DNA from: Bacillota bacterium
GTDB lineage: Bacteria; Bacillota; Sulfobacillia; Sulfobacillales; Sulfobacillaceae
Length of the DNA stretch: 21,358 nt
Reading direction: 5' to 3'
NCBI GenBank assembly: GCA_023488565.1
Contig: JAMDDZ010000053.1
Coordinates: forward strand, 1 to 21,358
A model generated the notes under the pieces. That model had not been told where the DNA came from and searched no databases. It saw nothing but the letters and a program-made list of their open reading frames with translations. The position numbers and the translations under genes were made by a program. The stretch's first letter is position 1; each line of letters opens with the position of its first letter. Shown here in pieces: positions 1-6,946 of the stretch.

Positions 1-106
1 AAGCGTTCAGGTATTGATGTTGTTTCAGCAACACGCTCTTCATTTCTTGCGTAATTTTGTTCCACGCACTCCAGTCTGCACGGCGATAGGTGGTGTCGTT
101 CCATTG
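1..106 (-). other. Open frame running off the left edge, possibly a gene remnant
   Basis: On the minus strand this frame is open from just after a TGA at 107-109 to the window edge and reads like protein (for example NDTTYRRADWSAWNK, then QEMKSVLLKQHQYL). No ATG, GTG or TTG follows the stop until an ATG at 41-43, which has only a weak ribosome binding site. A second minus frame upstream (about 107-200) is also open and protein-like, with no start, so the two could be one reading frame broken by a frameshift. I do not recognise the protein. A decayed transposase or other mobile-element gene is possible, but nothing specific supports it. Confidence 0.15.
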
Positions 107-274
107 TCACCGCCTTTGCATCCATGCAGAGGCGAAATCGGATTGTGTGATTGATTTGGTCGACGTCATGACGAAGGCACTTTAGAGTGAGCGATCAATC
201 ACAGAATCCGGATACCCAAAATTTATTGTCGGTAGATTGCTAGCCCTGATCTTTTAGTTTCGACGACCGATATT

Positions 275-310
275 GACAAACCCCTCTCGTAGGAACTGTT
301 ACGAGAGGGG
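275..310 (-). terminator. Intrinsic terminator of the DUF444-spoVR-prkA operon
   Basis: Perfect 11-bp inverted repeat: CCCCTCTCGTA at 281-291 and TACGAGAGGGG at 300-310, with an 8-nt loop. It lies 21 nt downstream of the prkA stop on the minus strand and is followed in that direction by a short T-rich tail (TTTGTCAATA). On the other strand the tail AGTTTAGTTT is also T-rich, so it may act in both directions. Confidence 0.65.
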
Positions 311-331
311 AGTTTAGTTTATAGGGCTGCT

Positions 332-2233
332 TTAATTGGTCAGCAAGTACCCCACATAATCTAATAGTTCTTGGCCGCAATATTCACAATACCCCATCTC
401 TTCCACTAACCTGCGCTTGACCTCGGTGACACGGTTCTTTTGCTGGTCATTAAGAACTTTGGTCGACGTGGTGACTTTGACCAGATTAGCCACGTCTGCA
501 AACAGTTTCTTTTCGATTGCTTCTTTCATTTTGGGGTGGGCGTCCCATTTGAGGGATTGACCTCGCCGAGCCATTGCCCCAGCTTTGTTGACCATCTCCT
601 GACGAAAAGCCGTAGCTGCTGCTTCCGAAATACCCAGGGACTTCTCCAAACTCTGCAGAGTTTTCTCGTTGGGTTCTACTTCTTCTCCCGTAATGGGGTC
701 CTTCACTGTGGTATGCATGATGCGGGCTTCGGCATGCTCCAAGTAATTATCGTAAAGCAATTGGGCAGCATCCTGAAAAGAGTCCACAAAGGCACGCTGT
801 ATCTCGTTTTTTGCCGCTTCGTCATATAATTCATGGGTGGCTTTCAAGGCCTCTAGCAAATCCTGGTTTTTGACCTGGGTGATATGCTGTTCAAAACTTT
901 CTTTTATCGCCCGTAGCATAGCTGTCGGTGTCACGCAAGGCTCAGATTCGCTGGCCATGGCGTAAGAAAGCGCATCTAAAATATGGCGGGGTGAAATACC
1001 TTGGAATCCTTCGCCATCGCTACGCGCTTGCTGGCGTACCCGCTGAATTTCACGTTGTTGCACATCAGGCAGTTCTTCGCCATCGTAGAGTACCAGTTTT
1101 TCTTTAATGGAGAACTTGGCATCATGTTTGAGCCTAGTGCCGATTCCAAACATTGCCGCTACTTTTAAGGTGTTGGGTGCAATGTGCTTAGAGCCGTCAG
1201 CGGTGGTCAAGTTCATCATTTTTTGATAGGTGCGGATTTCCTGAGTTACCGTAAGATTGTAGGGCACTTTGATCAGTAATACCCGATTATGCAAGGCTTC
1301 ATAAGCTTTATTGGAGATAAAACGCTCAAATTCGTTTTCGTTGGTGTGGGCAATAATTGCCTCATCGGCGTCAAACAATCCGAACCGCCCGACCTTTATT
1401 TTTCGCTCCTGAGCCAAGGTTAACAGACCATGCAAGAAATCGGGTTGCGCTTTAAGCATCTCAATAAATTCCATAATGCCCCGGTTTGCTGCATTGAAGG
1501 CTCCATCAAAACGATAGGCTCGTGGATCGGATTCTGACCCGTAACGGGAAATCGTGGATAAATCCATGCTTCCCACTAACTCGCTAATGTCCTGGACTTT
1601 GCTGTCAGATGGGGCAAAAGTTCCGATGCCGATGCGACGGGATTCCGATATCAGCACGCGTTTGACAGGAACCGATTCCAATTTGCCTTGATACTCGTGA
1701 TCAACGGTCCATTGGCAAAAGGGACAGAGGTCTCCTTCAATGGTCACCCCGGTATTTTGAATAAACTCGATCCGCGCGGATTCGGGAAGCAGATGCAAAG
1801 GTTCTTCGTGTTGAGGGCAAAAACTAATCGCATAGAGAGCCCCAGCTTCTGTGCGCGAATATTCCTCCAAACCTTTTTTGATGACAGAGGTGATCGTAGA
1901 CTTGCCGGTCCCGGGACTGCCCATCATTAGGAGGATACGGCGGCGAATGTCCATACCGCGTGCCGCCGCCGCGAAGTATTCGACAATTTCGTTGATGGTT
2001 TCGTCAATGCCAAACAGCTCGCGACTAAAAAAATTATACTGAGGAACGCTGCGATTTTCCGGTTTTTCGGAACCATGGGACATGATCATCCGATAAATGC
2101 GCGCATGGGCTAAGTCGGCCACGGAAGGGTTATCCTGTACCTTCTGCAGATAGTCAGCAAAACTGCCCTCCCAGTTCCAAACTCCGGTTGGCGGTTGATG
2201 TTGGGCTAACCAACTTGTATCAAAGCGTGCCAT
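332..2233 (-). CDS. prkA: PrkA family serine protein kinase / AAA+ protein
   Basis: Encodes 633 residues, the usual PrkA length. The N-terminal AAA domain carries a Walker A motif, GSPGTGKS, at about residues 105-112. A CPxH...CPFC cysteine pattern follows in the AAA region, and the C-terminal part matches the PrkA kinase domain, ending in a YCEYCGQELLDYVG tail. PrkA is a cytoplasmic protein linked to sporulation and stress; whether it acts mainly as a kinase or as an AAA+ protease-like machine is debated in the literature. The ATG at 2231-2233 is chosen over upstream in-frame starts because AAGGAGGT lies 6-7 nt before it and the N-terminus MARFDTSWL then fits the family. The spoVR stop codon is one nucleotide upstream, so the prkA ribosome binding site sits inside the end of spoVR and translational coupling is likely. 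Confidence 0.96.
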   Translation of the reverse strand: MARFDTSWLAQHQPPTGVWNWEGSFADYLQKVQDNPSVADLAHARIYRMIMSHGSEKPENRSVPQYNFFSRELFGIDETINEIVEYFAAAARGMDIRRRILLMMGSPGTGKSTITSVIKKGLEEYSRTEAGALYAISFCPQHEEPLHLLPESARIEFIQNTGVTIEGDLCPFCQWTVDHEYQGKLESVPVKRVLISESRRIGIGTFAPSDSKVQDISELVGSMDLSTISRYGSESDPRAYRFDGAFNAANRGIMEFIEMLKAQPDFLHGLLTLAQERKIKVGRFGLFDADEAIIAHTNENEFERFISNKAYEALHNRVLLIKVPYNLTVTQEIRTYQKMMNLTTADGSKHIAPNTLKVAAMFGIGTRLKHDAKFSIKEKLVLYDGEELPDVQQREIQRVRQQARSDGEGFQGISPRHILDALSYAMASESEPCVTPTAMLRAIKESFEQHITQVKNQDLLEALKATHELYDEAAKNEIQRAFVDSFQDAAQLLYDNYLEHAEARIMHTTVKDPITGEEVEPNEKTLQSLEKSLGISEAAATAFRQEMVNKAGAMARRGQSLKWDAHPKMKEAIEKKLFADVANLVKVTTSTKVLNDQQKNRVTEVKRRLVEEMGYCEYCGQELLDYVGYLLTN

Positions 2234-2234
2234 A

Positions 2235-3578
2235 TTAAGACCTCCTTCGCCAGTCGGCTTCATGTCCATACCAGGTATGATGCGGGGATACGAGTGTGAC
2301 ATCGCCTCCCCAAAGATAGGCAATGGCATTGACCACGTCCTGGGTGTAGTCCGAACGTAGCGGTTTGCTTCCGTTATAGGCTAAGTCTAGGCTGTGACTC
2401 AAAGCATCCATAGCCGTGACAAAAATCTCAGGCATGTCGGGAACGAAAACCTTTTGTACATCGTGCAATAAATCATCAATGGGGTAATATTCTGTTCCTC
2501 GGGTTGGATCTTGGACATCAACTGGCCGATCTACCGGCCAAACTAGTTTGTTTTGGGCCAGTTTTACTAATTCCGGCGTGATCCACTGATTCACCCATTG
2601 TCGGTCGGTTTGGTCGGCGACGATTTCAAAGCAGGTTTCCAGACCATGAAGTTCGGAAATTAGTTCCCACATGGTCCAACCAAAATAATAAGGATTAAAA
2701 AAGTGCTGATGCTGGGTAACCATGGCGTGCATCCGCATGGCTTCGATATGGTCTTGCTCATCCCATTGGGTAAAGGCTCGGGTGAGTCTGACGTGCCAAA
2801 AAGTGGCCCATCCTTCGTTCATATATTTGGTTTCCGCTTGAGGGCGAAAATATAGCATTTCGTCCCGGATCATCCGCAAGGCGGTACGTTCTTCGTCGGC
2901 AAGATGTCCATAGTCGGCGATGATCGCCAGAATGTCGTGCGTATTAGGCCAGACCCGGTAATTTGGTGTATAGCTAATGTCCTCTTTTAACTCGCCGTCG
3001 TCGCCCCGATAAAGTTCTTTTACCCAGTCAAATGATCGGGCGGACCGTACGGTCGTCTCGGGTCTTGTCCGCAATTGTGGCGCTCGATAGTAGGGGTCCA
3101 CGAGTTGGTGCAGCGTATGGGCGGCATCAATGAGTTTTTCGACTCGTGAAAAACTCTGTTGACGATGCAGATCTTCGAGCCACGCGGCATGTTCTCCAAA
3201 CCAAAGACCAATGTGAGGACGACGGACCGCGCTTAAAAAATGATTGCGAGCAAAAAAATCCGCATGGCCCAATACGTGCGCGACCACCAACACGTTATAG
3301 GCATCGGCGTTTTTGATGAGCAGATAGGCAAGCGCCGGATCGCTATTGACCACCAGCTCATAGATGCGGCCCATGCCCTGTTCATCGCGCTGTTTGGCCA
3401 TCCAATAACGTTCGCCATGTGTCCAGTGCCGATAACGGCCGGGCGCAAAATACGAGGATAAGGTGTAGATTTCTTCGTCGGGGACCAGATGAAATTCGGT
3501 GGCTAGCGGTTCTAGCGCATTATCATGCGCGAGGTCAACCATTTCCCGAACCCAGCTATCCAGTGTTCCATGGACCAC
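2235..3578 (-). CDS. spoVR: SpoVR family protein
   Basis: Encodes 447 residues from the GTG at 3576-3578. It matches the SpoVR family along its length: a conserved HVLGHADFFARNH block at about residues 101-113 and NEGWATFWH at about 254-262. In Bacillus SpoVR is needed for normal spore cortex formation; its biochemistry is unknown. An in-frame GTG at 3585-3587 is nine nucleotides upstream but lies inside GGAGGTG, which is the probable ribosome binding site for the chosen GTG (spacing about 8), so I prefer the shorter form. It is the middle gene of the operon, 39 nt after DUF444 and 1 nt before prkA. Its partners support a shared role in sporulation or stationary-phase stress. Confidence 0.95.
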   Translation of the reverse strand: MVHGTLDSWVREMVDLAHDNALEPLATEFHLVPDEEIYTLSSYFAPGRYRHWTHGERYWMAKQRDEQGMGRIYELVVNSDPALAYLLIKNADAYNVLVVAHVLGHADFFARNHFLSAVRRPHIGLWFGEHAAWLEDLHRQQSFSRVEKLIDAAHTLHQLVDPYYRAPQLRTRPETTVRSARSFDWVKELYRGDDGELKEDISYTPNYRVWPNTHDILAIIADYGHLADEERTALRMIRDEMLYFRPQAETKYMNEGWATFWHVRLTRAFTQWDEQDHIEAMRMHAMVTQHQHFFNPYYFGWTMWELISELHGLETCFEIVADQTDRQWVNQWITPELVKLAQNKLVWPVDRPVDVQDPTRGTEYYPIDDLLHDVQKVFVPDMPEIFVTAMDALSHSLDLAYNGSKPLRSDYTQDVVNAIAYLWGGDVTLVSPHHTWYGHEADWRRRS

Positions 3579-3617
3579 GATGACCACCTCCAGGCCCTTT
3601 TAGGAGAACAATTGTTA

Positions 3618-4655
3618 TCACGTGTTGTTGCCGACAATAGTGCGTATGGCTGGAAGCACATCTTCTTTGCCGTCTATTCGCGCCATCCTCATCGCAGGAT
3701 GAAAATGGCCGTCGACGTGAGCGCTGTGATGGAGGAGTGTCCATAGCGGCGAGTCGCCGCGATATCCTTCAATCTCGAAATATCCCAATAGCGATGCGGT
3801 GCTTAATATTGTCCGAATAGTATCGGTTAGGTTTGGATCGGAACGAGGCCAAATATCTCCATCCGAAAAATGCAATAGATAGCGATTAAAATCGTGTATC
3901 GGGTACTCTTGGTCCCACAAATCGATAATTGCTCGATAGGTAGATCCAATGGCCGTACCGCCGGTAATTTCTCGATTGAAAAAATCGTTCTCATCCACAG
4001 CTACTGGTACTGTCGTATGAAGAAAATACCGAATTTCGGACGCCCCGTATTGTTTTCTAATCCATTGCACAATCCACCAGGCAGCAGCTTTGGAAAGATA
4101 CCGTTTGCTTTCATCCATGGAACCCGATGCATCGCGTACCAACGTGATGACTGCAGACGTTACTGGTTTACGATAGGTTTTCCAGGTGCGATAACGCAAG
4201 TCGTCCTCAGTTAAATAGTCACGCCCTTCTTTAGCGGCTTGGTAAAGGCTACGCCGTTTGTCAACGTTGGCCAAAGGTCCATGAATGGTAACATCGTCAT
4301 AGCGATCTTCTTCACTTTGGAGAATGCCCCCCGCCTTATCCTCTAGACGGGGCAGTTTTAAGTCTTCCAGCAGGAGATCCATGATTTCTTCCGTCGTTAG
4401 CTCGATCCATACCACGTCATCATTGTCACCATGGCCGGGTCCAGTGCCCGAACCTTGACCCGACTCGGTTTCTGGTTGATAGCGAAAATCCGGTTCCTCA
4501 AGTTTCTTTACCGCCATGCGGATCCGTTGGTTTGGAGCGGAACCCATGACAGCCTCATGGGTGATTAATTCCGGTAACCGGTCTTTAATAGCCCGGTTGA
4601 GCTTGCGAAGATACCATTGACGATCAAGTTCGCCTTTTTGGTTATGAAGGTCCAT
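3618..4655 (-). CDS. yhbH: DUF444 family protein (YhbH/YeaH-like)
   Basis: Encodes 345 residues from the ATG at 4653-4655, which has GGAGGG six nucleotides upstream. A longer form starting at 4724 lacks such a site. The protein has a basic N-terminus, a glycine-rich linker at about 66-77, and a von Willebrand factor A-like C-terminal half. Metal-site (MIDAS) residues are visible: DASGS at 175-179, TGGT at 231-234 and SDGD at 264-267. DUF444 proteins accompany PrkA in most genomes, YhbH in Bacillus sporulation and YeaH beside YeaG in enterics, and are thought to act with the kinase, but no activity is established. First gene of the minus-strand operon. The symbol is by analogy. Confidence 0.93.
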   Translation of the reverse strand: MDLHNQKGELDRQWYLRKLNRAIKDRLPELITHEAVMGSAPNQRIRMAVKKLEEPDFRYQPETESGQGSGTGPGHGDNDDVVWIELTTEEIMDLLLEDLKLPRLEDKAGGILQSEEDRYDDVTIHGPLANVDKRRSLYQAAKEGRDYLTEDDLRYRTWKTYRKPVTSAVITLVRDASGSMDESKRYLSKAAAWWIVQWIRKQYGASEIRYFLHTTVPVAVDENDFFNREITGGTAIGSTYRAIIDLWDQEYPIHDFNRYLLHFSDGDIWPRSDPNLTDTIRTILSTASLLGYFEIEGYRGDSPLWTLLHHSAHVDGHFHPAMRMARIDGKEDVLPAIRTIVGNNT

Positions 4656-4746
4656 CTTTTTCCCTCCGTCCACAACACGAGAGCCAGCGCCGGGAACGAT
4701 CCAGTGGAAGGAGAAATCAGGCAATCACCTGCTTGAAGCTATCCGC

Positions 4747-4755
4747 AGTATATCA
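4747..4755 (-). promoter_or_regulatory. Candidate extended -10 promoter for the DUF444-spoVR-prkA operon
   Basis: On the minus strand TGATATACT gives a TGN extended -10 with hexamer TATACT, about 90 nt before the DUF444 start. No good -35 lies 17 nt upstream, and I could not find a convincing SigE or SigG promoter. The assignment is tentative. The 4656-4992 intergenic region contains nothing else I can name. Confidence 0.3.
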
Positions 4756-4930
4756 TGGCTCAGACAATTCCGACAGTAATAACGCGGGTATTTATCGGGG
4801 TATAGAGCCCAATTTAGCGCGTTACAATAGATGGCGTACCAATTGCGCAGTCAATCCTCGTGATGCGCTCTACATCCAAATATTTCTGATTGGCAAACCA
4901 GGCCTATACTGCGCATGATGCGGTTTCCCG

Positions 4931-4939
4931 TGCTATCAT
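4931..4939 (+). promoter_or_regulatory. Candidate extended -10 promoter for glycerate kinase
   Basis: TGCTATCAT resembles an extended -10 (TGN plus TATCAT) and lies 53 nt before the glycerate kinase ATG. A TATACT at 4905-4910 is an alternative. Neither has a good -35. Confidence 0.2.
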
Positions 4940-4992
4940 CTATGTGTACCGCATGACGGCCATCTTTTTTGAGAATGAGGGGACCTCACAGC

Positions 4993-6120
4993 ATGCAAAT
5001 TCTGATAGCACCGGACTCCTTCAAAGGATCGATCTCAGCACAAGCTGTAGCCCATGAGTTAGTTCGCGGGCTATCCCGTGTGCTTCCGGAAAGTTCGGTG
5101 CGGATTCAGCCGATGGCGGATGGCGGCGAGGGAACAGGAGCGGTGATCGAGCATTTGGGAGGCACCCGCGTTCCGGCCCCTACTACCACGATTTACGGAC
5201 AGCCCATCGAAGGTTATTGGATCCGATGGGAACGAACGGCAGTGGTGGAGGCGGCGGTCGGATCTCGGTTTATGCCGCCTGAAAAACGCCAATTTAGTGG
5301 GGAACACACGACCAGTCTTGGTACTGGTCTGCTGATCGCTCACGCTCTAGCCGACCCGGGGATTGATAGGATCATTGTAGCGCTGGGCGGAACCGGGTCA
5401 ACAGATGGCGGTATGGGTCTGTTAGCTGCGCTTGGTGCACGGTTCGAAGATAGTCATGGCCGGATTTTAGAGCCTTTCGGCGACAATTTGGAAAAGGTCG
5501 CGAAATATAGCGCCCCACATCTGACCAAACCGTTGATGGGCATTTATGACGTCCAGGTTCCATTGGTTGGGCATCGGGGAGCGGTGGCTCAGTTTGGGAT
5601 TCAAAAAGGCATTGCGCCTGCTCAAGTGGATCGGCTCAATGCGGCGATGGCCCAGTACGCACACCGGATTCAGTCGCAACAAAATGACAACTGGATCGAC
5701 AATCTAGGTGCGGGATCTGCCGGCGGAATGGGATTTGGCATTTTGGCCGCAGGCGGGTACCTTGAACCCGGGGCTGAAACTATTTCTCATTGGTGCAAGC
5801 TTGATGAACAAATCCAAATAGCCGATTGGATTGTAACGGGCGAAGGACGTATCGACCGACAAACATTAGAGGGAAAAGTTGTGGGCACGGTAGTGCGCCA
5901 TGCTCGATATTATCACAAGCCAGTGGTAGCGGTGGTGGGAAGTCGTACCGATGATTTGCACGAACTTCATCAGGCGGGGCTCACTTTGGTGATGCCGCTG
6001 GCAACAGGCCCCATGACCCTTCAGGAGGAGATGGCCAACACTCCACAGTTGTTGTCGCTGCTGGGAGAGGAATTGGGATGGCTGGTGAAAACGCTAGATC
6101 ACAGAGGCGATCATAGATAA
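4993..6120 (+). CDS. glxK: Glycerate kinase (type I, GarK/GlxK family)
   Basis: Encodes 375 residues, typical of the family. It phosphorylates D-glycerate with ATP in the cytoplasm, feeding glycerate from glyoxylate, glycolate or sugar-acid breakdown into lower glycolysis; GarK/GlxK enzymes usually give 2-phosphoglycerate. Family motifs are all present: IAPDSFKGS at the N-terminus, PMADGGEGT at 40-48, GGTGSTDGGMG at 132-142, GAGSAGGMG at 239-247 and TGEGRIDRQTLEGK at about 282-295. The ATG at 4993 puts the conserved IAPDSFKGS motif at the usual place, with GAGG about 10 nt upstream. A TTG at 4969 and an ATG at 4975 are possible but would add residues the family lacks. It is convergent with the SWIM gene, with only 5 nt between the stop codons and no terminator between them. 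Confidence 0.95.
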   Translation: MQILIAPDSFKGSISAQAVAHELVRGLSRVLPESSVRIQPMADGGEGTGAVIEHLGGTRVPAPTTTIYGQPIEGYWIRWERTAVVEAAVGSRFMPPEKRQFSGEHTTSLGTGLLIAHALADPGIDRIIVALGGTGSTDGGMGLLAALGARFEDSHGRILEPFGDNLEKVAKYSAPHLTKPLMGIYDVQVPLVGHRGAVAQFGIQKGIAPAQVDRLNAAMAQYAHRIQSQQNDNWIDNLGAGSAGGMGFGILAAGGYLEPGAETISHWCKLDEQIQIADWIVTGEGRIDRQTLEGKVVGTVVRHARYYHKPVVAVVGSRTDDLHELHQAGLTLVMPLATGPMTLQEEMANTPQLLSLLGEELGWLVKTLDHRGDHR

Positions 6121-6125
6121 GTATT

Positions 6126-6926
6126 CTACGGTTGGCGGTTCCGCGAAGATTTCTCGCGAGGCCTTTTGCTCTCGGCCTTGGGATCCGGATCTTTACTGTC
6201 TTGTATCGAAATGCCGAATAAGTCGGAAAGGTCGTCGGTCTCGATGACACGGGAGCTCTTGCGGGTGGATTTTTGCAGCAATGCCTCGGTTCTTTCGGCC
6301 ACTGCACGGGCTACTAGCTCATTGACATCTACACCGCGCAACTCAAAAAAGAGTGCCGGACTGTCGTCTAATCGGGCGCCGACACCATAGAGAGTGGCTG
6401 CCACATGTTTACACATTAAGGCCCAGTCTGGGCAGTTGCACTTCAAGGAAATTTCTTTGGGACTAGGGAATAAGCCCTGCCCGTGTGCAGTAAACAGTTC
6501 TGCTAGCGATCTAGGAAATTTGCCATCCAGCAATTCTTGCAAAGATCCGATGGTTCCCTGGCAGGACGAGATCATTTCTTCCCAGATCTTGCGGTTCAGC
6601 GGAGTAATGGAAATATCAATTTGGTATGGTTTTTGCTGGCTGCCTTGTACTAGTGCCTGGACCCTACCTGGTTGAAGACGCAAGTCTAAAACTGCACCGT
6701 GCCGCACATAACTGCGGCCACGGCCAATCCGATTGGCGTAATCGGAATAGCTCTCCAAGTTGTCATTCCACGCTTTGCCCCACCAGGTACGAGCAAGTTT
6801 TCGGCCTTCAATAACGATAGGATCTGCCTGGGGGTTTTTCTTTTTAAGCATCTCCAGGCTTTTTTGGGCACGAGCTCGTTTGTCGGCTACCTTCACATAT
6901 TTGGGAAACCCATAATCATGCGGCAT
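6126..6926 (-). CDS. SWIM zinc-finger protein, partner of the SNF2 helicase
   Basis: Encodes 266 residues from the ATG at 6924-6926. A SWIM zinc-binding motif is visible: Cys163, Cys165, Cys172 and His174 in CNCPDWALMCKH. The N-terminal region carries a conserved-looking RTWWGKAWNDNLESY stretch, and the C-terminus is charged and probably disordered. SWIM domains are thought to bind DNA or protein. Small bacterial SWIM proteins are often encoded beside a SNF2 ATPase, as Bacillus ywqB is beside ywqA, so the two probably work together on nucleic acid. AGGTGAG lies 10 nt upstream of the ATG. A GTG at 6941 is in frame but falls inside that site. It is 20 nt downstream of the helicase and almost certainly co-transcribed with it. 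Confidence 0.88.
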   Translation of the reverse strand: MPHDYGFPKYVKVADKRARAQKSLEMLKKKNPQADPIVIEGRKLARTWWGKAWNDNLESYSDYANRIGRGRSYVRHGAVLDLRLQPGRVQALVQGSQQKPYQIDISITPLNRKIWEEMISSCQGTIGSLQELLDGKFPRSLAELFTAHGQGLFPSPKEISLKCNCPDWALMCKHVAATLYGVGARLDDSPALFFELRGVDVNELVARAVAERTEALLQKSTRKSSRVIETDDLSDLFGISIQDSKDPDPKAESKRPREKSSRNRQP

Positions 6927-6946
6927 CTTGGCTGATCTCACCTACT

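Noticed and set aside
4733..4918. Plus-strand ORF of 61 residues upstream of glycerate kinase
   Set aside because: It covers the divergent promoter region, lacks a ribosome binding site and has no protein character.
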